From assembly GCF_900112485.1 (NCBI RefSeq), contig NZ_FOMG01000015.1:1-64000 (forward strand): 64,000 nt of DNA, read 5' to 3'. The DNA comes from Clostridium uliginosum. GTDB lineage: Bacteria > Bacillota > Clostridia > Clostridiales > Clostridiaceae. Position numbers and translations under genes: made by a program. This document shows positions 57,324 through 64,000 of the stretch, piece by piece. The notes below the pieces were generated by a model. The model saw nothing but the letters and a program-made list of their open reading frames with translations. It was not told where the DNA came from and made no database searches. How positions within the stretch are numbered: position 1 is the first letter of the stretch; every line of letters starts with the position of its first letter.

Positions 57324-57380
57324 CTCCACCATCAAACCAACGAAAATTTAAATATTGAATTTTCGTTGGTTATTTTTGTT
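57324..57380 (+). terminator. CTCCACCA fragment and a strong terminator
   Basis: CTCCACCATCAAACCAACGA (57324-57343) matches the tmRNA-like end at 53867 in 17 of 20 bases. It is followed by a perfect 13-base stem, ACCAACGAAAATT (57336-57348) with AATTTTCGTTGGT (57358-57370), and TATTTTTGTT. It resembles another RNA gene 3' end or an attachment-site copy. Confidence 0.65.
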
Positions 57381-57508
57381 TATGCATATTTGATAAAAAT
57401 GTATTATAAATTTTTTAAAATTAAAATAACATTGTCATAATAGAGTGTTTCTAGGTAGTGGTATTGAAAATGTAAAAATAATGAAAATTACAAAGAAATC
57501 ACCGCAAA

Positions 57509-57554
57509 TATCCATAATATGATATATTATAGATAATATATAATATTATGGATA
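57509..57554. promoter_or_regulatory. Perfect 12-base inverted repeat upstream of HD-ATPase B
   Basis: TATCCATAATAT (57509-57520) and ATATTATGGATA (57543-57554) are separated by 22 AT-rich bases and end seven bases before the ribosome site GGGAGG. A likely operator or a leader hairpin. Confidence 0.55.
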
Positions 57555-57571
57555 TGAAATGGGAGGCTCTT

Positions 57572-60172
57572 ATGGCTACTTATTACAATACTAAAACGTG
57601 GCAAAGGACATTAGGTACTGATACAGAAATTCCAGAAGAAAATAAAGATAGAAATAAATTAATAACAGCATATGAGAATTTTAGAGAAAAAGCAAAGATT
57701 ATAGCATCTGAAATAGCAAGAGATCAGCCAGATTTTACGGTACATGATATCAATCATATAGATGCTTTATGGGAAATGACAGATTTAATTATTGGCAATG
57801 ATTACAATTTAACACCAGCAGAAGCATTTGTATTAGGAGGAGCATTTTTAATACATGATCTAGGGATGGGATTGGCAGCATATCCTGATGGTATTGATAG
57901 TATAAAAAATACTGAATTATGGAAGGATATTGCTACATCGGAATATAAGAAGGTATATAATAAGACGCCTACAGAAGAAGTATTAATATCATTACCTGAT
58001 GATATTAATAAAAATACATTAAGTCTTGTATTAAGGCAGTTACATGCAAAACACGCTAAAATACTTGCAACTATTAAATTTGGAAATAGTGAAGAAAATG
58101 AATTTTATTTGATAGAAGATCAAATTCTAAGAAATACATACGGTGAGGCAATTGGACTAATTGCACATAGTCACTGGCTTTCAGTCAGTGAATTGAAAAA
58201 TTATTTTCCAAATGAAATAATGGGTGCAGCTACAGGATTACCAAATGAATGGATTGTGGATTTGGTGAAAATTGCTTGTATATTACGTGTAGCCGATGCT
58301 AGTCATTTAGATGAACGGAGAGCACCAGCAAATTTAAGAATAGTACGTAATCCGAATGAAAGTTCAGAGAATTATTGGATTTTTCAAGGAAAAATGCTTC
58401 AGCCAATAATACAATATGATAGGATAGTTTATACATCAAAACCATTTAAACAATCAGAATCAGAAGCATGGTGGATAGGTTATGATACATTGAAAATGTT
58501 AGATAGAGAGCTTAAACAAGTAGATGCTTTATTAGCAGATAAAAACAAACATAGATTTTTAGTTAGAAGTGTAGCGTATATAGATGAACCTACAAATTTA
58601 TCAACAGTATTACGTAGTGAAGGATGGGAACCAGTGGATACTCAAATAAGAGTTGGAGATGTTGTTAAGTTGGTAGCAAAACTTGGAGGTGAACAACTAT
58701 ATGGTAATAATGTTTATGTGCCTATACGAGAACTAATTCAAAATGCTATGGATGCGATTAGAGCTAGAAGAATGATCGAAGATGAAAGTGAAGATTGGGG
58801 AAATGTAAATATTGAGTATGGAGAAGATAGTAATGGATATTGGATAAAGGTAACAGATAATGGTGTAGGCATGTCAAAAAATGTACTTACAGGTCCATTT
58901 TTAGATTTTGGAACATCATTTTGGGGAACAGAATTAATGCACGATGAGTTGCCTGGACTTGAATGTAGAGGATTTGAATCAATAGGAAGATATGGAATAG
59001 GATTTTTTTCTACTTTTATGATAGGTAATTATGCTCAAGTAAGAACAAGGAGATATGAAGAAAGTAGAGATAGCACATTAATATTAGAATTTAATAAAGG
59101 TCTTACTAAAAGACCGATACTGAGAAAAGCAGAAAGAAATGAGCAGCTAAGAGAAGGTGGAACTTCTATTAAAATCTATTTAAAAAATGAACGAATTTAT
59201 AATGAAATTATTTATGGAAATGCATGGCGTGGTGGTATAAAAATAGAGAGAAAAATACCAAAACTATGTCCATCAAGTGATGTTACTATTTATATTAAAA
59301 ATAGTAGTAATAACACAAAGGTAATAACTGCCAATGATTGGATTCATATAGATGAAAGAAAGTTTTTTGAAAGATTAGCAGGAATGTCTATATCAGAATT
59401 TGAATCAAAGGAAATTTTAATGATAAAAAAGATAATTAAGAATTTTAGGATAATTAAAAATGAATCTGGTGAAGTAGTAGGACGTTTATGTATTTATCCT
59501 ACTATAGATTATGATAGTTTTGAGATGGAGGGCACTGTAACTATAGGTGGATTTGAAAGTAGTCAACTTAGACATACTATAGGAATCTTAAAAGGTACTC
59601 CTTGCATGGCGTCAAGAATGCAAGGTAAACCAATTGTTGAATCTAAAAAGATAAATGAGTGGGCTACTGAACAAGCACAATTAATAAATAAATCAATCAA
59701 GGATAATAAATTTTTAATTGAAGCAAGTGCAGCAATACGAAGAATTGGTGGACATACTGGACCTAATCCAGTTGCTAGAAATAAGAATGGATATCTAACT
59801 TATGACAATATAATTAGTTTAAGTAAAAATCTAGCTGAAGTTATATTAGTAATAGATGCTACTGTAGAACGTGAAATTGAAGAAAAAGGAAATTTTGAGT
59901 TAAATGATAATGTGATTTACGTTGAAATGTCTGCACCAGGGATATCAAATAATTGGCCTGAGAATAATTGGGATTGGTTTCATAGCCAAACACTTTGTGG
60001 CTTAGTTATAGAAGCTTTAGCAGAAGGGTGGAATGTAGATATAGAGAAGATTTTAAATATAAGTGAATTTTCAGATGATGATATTCAATTTAGTAGAAAT
60101 ATTGGTCACAGAAATGGAATTACTATAGGAAATGATTTTTGTGACATAATATATAAACCTAGAAGTAAATAA
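57572..60172 (+). CDS. HD-domain and Hsp90-like (GHKL) ATPase fusion protein B
   Basis: Protein of 866 residues with the same architecture as protein A. HD region: H58-D59-x-x-H62 (FTVHDINHI), H95-D96 (LIHDLGMG), H161, H199 and D242 (VADASHLDE). ATPase region: N-box E387-N391-D394 (RELIQNAMDA), G1 DNGVGM 429-434, G2 GRYGIGF 472-478 and G3 around GGTSIKI 529-535. ATG at 57572 is chosen because GGGAGG lies five bases before it; upstream in-frame ATGs at 57548 and 57554 precede that site. It is followed after 31 bases by an IS; SLATT and protein C follow beyond. It probably shares an operon and function with them. Similarity to A is in domain order and motifs; sequence identity elsewhere looks low. 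Confidence 0.86.
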   Translation: MATYYNTKTWQRTLGTDTEIPEENKDRNKLITAYENFREKAKIIASEIARDQPDFTVHDINHIDALWEMTDLIIGNDYNLTPAEAFVLGGAFLIHDLGMGLAAYPDGIDSIKNTELWKDIATSEYKKVYNKTPTEEVLISLPDDINKNTLSLVLRQLHAKHAKILATIKFGNSEENEFYLIEDQILRNTYGEAIGLIAHSHWLSVSELKNYFPNEIMGAATGLPNEWIVDLVKIACILRVADASHLDERRAPANLRIVRNPNESSENYWIFQGKMLQPIIQYDRIVYTSKPFKQSESEAWWIGYDTLKMLDRELKQVDALLADKNKHRFLVRSVAYIDEPTNLSTVLRSEGWEPVDTQIRVGDVVKLVAKLGGEQLYGNNVYVPIRELIQNAMDAIRARRMIEDESEDWGNVNIEYGEDSNGYWIKVTDNGVGMSKNVLTGPFLDFGTSFWGTELMHDELPGLECRGFESIGRYGIGFFSTFMIGNYAQVRTRRYEESRDSTLILEFNKGLTKRPILRKAERNEQLREGGTSIKIYLKNERIYNEIIYGNAWRGGIKIERKIPKLCPSSDVTIYIKNSSNNTKVITANDWIHIDERKFFERLAGMSISEFESKEILMIKKIIKNFRIIKNESGEVVGRLCIYPTIDYDSFEMEGTVTIGGFESSQLRHTIGILKGTPCMASRMQGKPIVESKKINEWATEQAQLINKSIKDNKFLIEASAAIRRIGGHTGPNPVARNKNGYLTYDNIISLSKNLAEVILVIDATVEREIEEKGNFELNDNVIYVEMSAPGISNNWPENNWDWFHSQTLCGLVIEALAEGWNVDIEKILNISEFSDDDIQFSRNIGHRNGITIGNDFCDIIYKPRSK

Positions 60173-60203
60173 AACTAGATTAATGTATTTTTATATAATT
60201 ATA

Positions 60204-61302
60204 GGTTGTTGAGTAAACAAAATTTGTAAAAAATAAATAAGCCATTCCTTTGTGATATAATAATTTCGCTAAAAACCTAAATACATCACATAAGGAATGA
60301 CTCAAATATGATTATACCATTAAATATTCAAATCGAAAATGATAATTATAAAATTTTTAAAGCTGTTAAAATTGCATTTGCTAAATTAAATTCAAACACT
60401 CAAAATTCTAAAGGACGACCACGTAAGTATTCAGATGAACAAATAGTTGCTTGTATGTTATACGGCGTTAAAAATAGTATATTCAGTTTAAGAGAACTTG
60501 AATATCAAATAAAAAAAGATTATGTGTTTCAATCTATAATTCATCTTAATCAAATCCCAGATTATTCTACATTTTCATTAAGAGCTAAAATTTTAGAGAA
60601 ACATATATACTATGGTATTTATGCTATGTTTGTTGAATTTATCAATCCAAAAACTAGATTATGTGCAATAGATGGTACTGCTTTAAGAAGTTCAAAATAC
60701 GATAGCGAAGATAAATCCGGTAAGGGTACACGTCTTGGGTACTATAAAGATTATAAATTGCACTGTATTGCAACAGTTACTGATAGTATAATTCCTTTAG
60801 TTTTTGGTTTAACAACAGCTAATGTTTATGATAATCAAGTTCTAGACTTACTATTATGAAGCTAAAACTTATAACCCATTTTTTATACTTGCAGACGCAG
60901 CATATGATTCAGTAGAGTGGTTTGAAATTGCCTCAAAACTAGAATTTAATTTGTTAACTGATATAAATATGCGTAAGGCTAAAAGTATTGAGTCGTTTAC
61001 TGATAAACGATATGAAAATGCTTTATTTCTTGAATCTCCTATTGGAGAAAAGCTATATAAAAATAGATTAAAAATAGAGCAATTATTCTTTGTATTAAAA
61101 GGATTATATAATTTAGAAAATCCAAGATTCTATGGGCAAGCCCGATACGAACGTCATATAAAATGGGTTCTATTAGCTTATTTAATAGATGAATTTAATA
61201 AAAAACAGTAAGGAATAAAATCTAGAAAATATTCTTGGAATCTATGATTCCTAAGAATATTTTCTTAGATAACTATTTGTAAAAATTAGTTATTCAACAA
61301 CC
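60204..61302. mobile_element. IS element with GGTTGTTGA terminal repeats, IS5/IS4-like
   Basis: The ends read GGTTGTTGAGTAA (60204-60216) and TTATTCAACAACC (61290-61302), inverted with one mismatch, and both are flanked by TA (60202-60203, 61303-61304), the likely target duplication. Length is about 1.1 kb. It contains a transposase in two frames. A hairpin near the 3' end (61225-61264) can stop outside transcription. An inverted repeat (CATTCCTTTGTGAT / ATCACATAAGGAATG) covers the promoter TGATATAAT and ribosome site, probably limiting expression. Confidence 0.85.
60308..61211 (+). pseudogene. DDE transposase, frameshifted
   Basis: The first frame (60308-60859, 183 codons) carries GRPRKYSDEQIVACMLYGVK and a first Asp in CAIDGTALRSS; it ends in TGA at 60857. 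Continuing one base forward (from 60855) gives AKTYNPFFILADAAYDSVEW and then RLKIEQLFFVLKGLYN to 61211. It is one protein of about 300 residues needing a +1 shift. Mutation is likelier than programmed shifting because no classic slippery site is visible, though some related IS groups do use frameshifting. Confidence 0.8.
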
Positions 61303-61332
61303 TAAATTAATGTTAAGGATAGGGGATTTGAA

Positions 61333-61869
61333 ATGTCAATAAATACAAAGAAGAAAGAACTAAAATCGATACATATTTATGTTAATAATATAAATGATAG
61401 AATAATTAGAGCTAGAATTGAGCACTTATTAGATTGGTACATACGTAAATCCACATTTTATAAAAATTTATTTTATGGAATAAGTGTACTATTAATTTTG
61501 ATAAATGCATCAATACCAATATTAAATGAATTTCTATTACAAAATTCATCGAGTTCAACAGCAAGATTAGATAACTCTCAATATATAACTATAGGTGTAT
61601 CAATACTTTCAAGTATAGCAACAATACTAACAAGTTTTATGACACTATTTACTATGAAGGACACTTGGTTTAGATATAGAAAGCATGTTGAACTTATAAA
61701 AAAGGAATGCATGTTATATAATTGCAAAAGTGGAGTTTATGGAGGGGAAAATATTAATTGCATATTAGCAGAAAGAATAGAAGAAATAATAGGTAATGAA
61801 AGGCAAGAATGGGTAGAAAGAAAATTTAATAATACTGAAAGTAAAGCTGATAATGCAGAAAGTAAATAA
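61333..61869 (+). CDS. SLATT / DUF4231 family two-helix membrane protein
   Basis: Protein of 178 residues with a helical N-terminus (RIIRARIEHLLDWYIRKS), two membrane helices (about 46-68, LFYGISVLLILINASIPIL; about 85-110, ITIGVSILSSIATILTSFM) and a C-terminal helix with WFRYRKHVELIKKECMLY. This pattern is that of SLATT effectors, which in conflict systems are thought to form membrane pores on a nucleotide signal. AGGGGAT precedes the ATG. It lies 29 bases beyond the IS end and 77 bases before protein C, and was probably next to protein B before the IS inserted. Confidence 0.8.
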   Translation: MSINTKKKELKSIHIYVNNINDRIIRARIEHLLDWYIRKSTFYKNLFYGISVLLILINASIPILNEFLLQNSSSSTARLDNSQYITIGVSILSSIATILTSFMTLFTMKDTWFRYRKHVELIKKECMLYNCKSGVYGGENINCILAERIEEIIGNERQEWVERKFNNTESKADNAESK

Positions 61870-61946
61870 TTAAAATTTTTGTTATGCAAGATTTTAATTA
61901 AACCTATAAAAAAACTTAAAGGATAATATTAATGTGGGGGTTGAAG

Positions 61947-64000
61947 ATGGGCATATATACAATTGAACAGCATCTAGTTGAAAAATGTAAAGAAGATAAA
62001 AGATATGAGTTGTTAAAACAAATCTATGACTATAACAAGCCAATTATTTGTAATGGATTAGGTCATATCAGCAGATATTTTACTCAATATAGTAAACACG
62101 ATTCAAGTCATTCACAAAAAATTATAACAGCAATTGAGCAATTATTGGGGGAAGATAAAATTAAACAATTGTCTGCTACAGATACATATCTTATATTAAT
62201 GTCAGCATACCTACATGACTATTCAATGACGTTAAACTACAAAGAAATTAGAGCCTTATTTGAAAGTGATAAATTTGTTGGATTTTTAAAATCGTTAGAA
62301 AATAATCCTGATTTTTCTGATGATTCAAAGCGTCTTAATATAGAAGAATTATGCCAAAAATATAGTAGCAAAAAGAGTTGGCCTTTAGATATATTAAATA
62401 GTTTAAATAGAGTTATATCAGCATACTATAGAACAGATCATGCTTTGAATAGTAAGAATATAATATACGATAACTTTACTGAAAGTGATATTAATATAAA
62501 TCCTAATAAATTTTTACCAGAACGTTTAGAGTATATATTGGGAGAAATTTGCAGGATTCATCAAGCAGATTTTAAAGAAATTATGAAATTGGAAAAAGTT
62601 TCGAATGGTTCATTTAATGATAAAATGCATCCTCGTTTTATTGCTGTTTTGCTTAGAATTGGCGATTTACTAGATTTGGATAATGACAGATACGATGAAG
62701 CGTTATTAAAAACAGCGTGTAATGAGTTAAATAGGGATAGCTCACTTCATTATAATAAACATAAATCCATTAAAGAGTTTTTAATTACTGAAAAACTTAT
62801 TAATATTAAATCTGAAAGTATAAATGATGATACTGTTCGATTAACAAGAGAATGGAAAAAGTGGTTAGAAGACGAATTAAATAATTTTTCAAAGTATTTG
62901 AATGATATTATTCCAGAAGATTGGATATTTTCTGTTCCTAAGTTAACATTTATTGTTAATAAAACTAATAGTGAAGCTTGTTATATAGATAAAAATTTAA
63001 TGTTGGAAGTATCAAGTGAAAAAGCATTTGACTTGATATCAGGTGCAGGAATATATAAAAACAATCTTGCTTTTATACGGGAGTATCTTCAAAATGCAAT
63101 TGATGCAGTAAAAATTAAGTCTTGGATGGAAGTTCTTGAACTGGAATCGTATACAAGAGAAGATTTCAATCTATTGAGTAAAGAAAATATAAAGAAAATA
63201 ATAAGCGATAAATATGAAAAAAATGAGTATAGTGATGTGTGTAAGAAATTCCAGATAAAAATACATTTTTTTGATTGTAATAACGATAAAGAATTTACAA
63301 AGTTCGAAGAGTATTATAATAGTAACAATTTGAAAAAGGATTATTTTAAGAATAAGATAATTGTTGTATTTGAAGATAATGGGGTAGGGATTTCAAAAGA
63401 GTGTTTAGAAAAAAGAATTCTCTCTGCCGGTGAGCATAATGATAAGAGTGACAAATACCAAAGAATGATAGATACTATACCTCAAATTATAAAACCGACA
63501 AGTAAATTTGGAATAGGTATGCATTCAGCTTTTTTAGTGTCAAAATATGTTATCATACAAACCAAAACTGTACAGGATGAAAATGGCAGAGAAATAATAA
63601 TTAATTCAACTAAAAATAATGGATGGGTTGAATGTAATAAGTTGGATAAAGTAAAAGAAAATGAATTGGCTTACGGCAATATTGGAACAAGGACATATGT
63701 AGTTTTAGATCCTAATAAAATTGAAGTGCATATAAAGAAAAATGGTAAAAGACGTAAATATCCTAATAAATTTATTATTGATGGTAATGATAGCAAAGAT
63801 GTTGGAACCATTATAAAATACATTGAATCAATAGTTGAAGATGTATGTATAGAACCATTTTGTAGTGTACAATTAATAGATTATCCAGAAGGAAAGTTGC
63901 ATAAAAAATATATAGCCAATATGAATTCCAAATTCAAAAGTATTTCATTTAATGAAATAAAAGAAAATGTTTTTGAATATAAAAATAGAAAATTATTATC
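61947..64000 (+). CDS. HD-domain and Hsp90-like (GHKL) ATPase fusion protein C, partial at the window end
   Basis: The open frame starts ATGGGCATATATACAATTGA, after GTGGGGG, and runs without a stop to base 64000 (684 residues seen). HD region: H51-D52-x-x-H55 (SKHDSSHS), H90-D91 (YLHDYSM), H165, H205 and D240 (RIGDLLDLD). ATPase region: N-box E379-N383-D386 (REYLQNAIDA), G1 DNGVG 477-481, G2 SKFGIGMHSAF 519-529 and G3 near GTRTYVVL. It has a longer insert between N-box and G1 than A or B (rich in Lys and Asp). It is the third member of the set. The C-terminus lies beyond the window. Confidence 0.85.
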   Translation, partial: MGIYTIEQHLVEKCKEDKRYELLKQIYDYNKPIICNGLGHISRYFTQYSKHDSSHSQKIITAIEQLLGEDKIKQLSATDTYLILMSAYLHDYSMTLNYKEIRALFESDKFVGFLKSLENNPDFSDDSKRLNIEELCQKYSSKKSWPLDILNSLNRVISAYYRTDHALNSKNIIYDNFTESDININPNKFLPERLEYILGEICRIHQADFKEIMKLEKVSNGSFNDKMHPRFIAVLLRIGDLLDLDNDRYDEALLKTACNELNRDSSLHYNKHKSIKEFLITEKLINIKSESINDDTVRLTREWKKWLEDELNNFSKYLNDIIPEDWIFSVPKLTFIVNKTNSEACYIDKNLMLEVSSEKAFDLISGAGIYKNNLAFIREYLQNAIDAVKIKSWMEVLELESYTREDFNLLSKENIKKIISDKYEKNEYSDVCKKFQIKIHFFDCNNDKEFTKFEEYYNSNNLKKDYFKNKIIVVFEDNGVGISKECLEKRILSAGEHNDKSDKYQRMIDTIPQIIKPTSKFGIGMHSAFLVSKYVIIQTKTVQDENGREIIINSTKNNGWVECNKLDKVKENELAYGNIGTRTYVVLDPNKIEVHIKKNGKRRKYPNKFIIDGNDSKDVGTIIKYIESIVEDVCIEPFCSVQLIDYPEGKLHKKYIANMNSKFKSISFNEIKENVFEYKNRKLL

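Noticed and set aside
54329-60172. Genes A and B as ordinary HtpG (Hsp90) chaperones or MutL
   Set aside because: The ATPase domain is in the middle and preceded by an HD domain; the Hsp90 and MutL proteins start with the ATPase domain.
60857-60859. Programmed frameshift in the transposase as the main reading
   Set aside because: No slippery run or stimulatory structure is evident; left as an alternative.

Overview
The window looks like a low-GC, endospore-forming Firmicute of the genus Clostridium, most likely in or near the C. beijerinckii group. The grounds are very AT-rich coding and intergenic DNA, strong GGAGG-type ribosome sites, complete spoIIIA, spoIVB and spo0A genes, and a gene order that largely follows Bacillus/Clostridium chromosomes. 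The genus is secure from content; the species is inference. All names come from reading translations and motifs by eye; no database search was run.

1 to 2.5 kb: azlCD-type branched-chain amino-acid exporter genes on the minus strand, an unknown secreted protein and a small membrane protein. 2.5 to 13.5 kb: the division and cell-wall (dcw) cluster mraZ-rsmH-ftsL-PBP-murE-murF-mraY-ftsW-ftsQ, preceded by three MraZ boxes. murD, murG, murB, ftsA, ftsZ and the sigE/sigG genes that sit here in Bacillus are absent. 13.5 to 18.3 kb: two DUF881 genes around sbp, then yggS, sepF, yggT, ylmH and divIVA. 18.4 to 25.8 kb: rluD-type pseudouridine synthase, pyrR, a THUMP RNA methyltransferase, rqcH on the minus strand, dapF and a lipoprotein. 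26.1 to 31.9 kb: a type IV pilus/competence-like operon with an ATPase, a platform protein, four prepilin-like proteins and three unrecognised assembly-type proteins. 32 to 51.3 kb: efp, spoIIIAA-AH, an Asp23 protein, nusB, folD, xseAB, ispA, dxs, tlyA, nadK, argR, recN, spoIVB and spo0A.

The core region to about 50.2 kb is peppered with a family of short imperfect palindromes whose arms resemble GGCACATTCAAAAAAATAA and its reverse complement. They lie in most gaps between genes and in places supply stop codons. None was seen in the last 13.8 kb.

51.4 to 64 kb is an accessory island starting directly after spo0A. It contains a truncated tyrosine recombinase, a nonsense-interrupted serine recombinase fragment, three copies of CTCCACCA (one at the end of a tmRNA-like 3' end), a decayed possible nuclease, and an IS with a frameshifted transposase. 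Inside this debris are three large, apparently intact genes (54.3, 57.6 and 61.9 kb, the last running off the window). Each joins an N-terminal HD phosphohydrolase-like domain to an Hsp90-like (GHKL) ATPase domain. A two-helix membrane protein of SLATT/DUF4231 type lies between the second and third. Removing the IS places HD-ATPase, SLATT and HD-ATPase within about 60 to 80 bases of each other, so they probably formed one operon. This is the best candidate in the window for an undescribed system, plausibly anti-phage defence: a sensor or chaperone-like ATPase with a nucleotide hydrolase, and a membrane effector.
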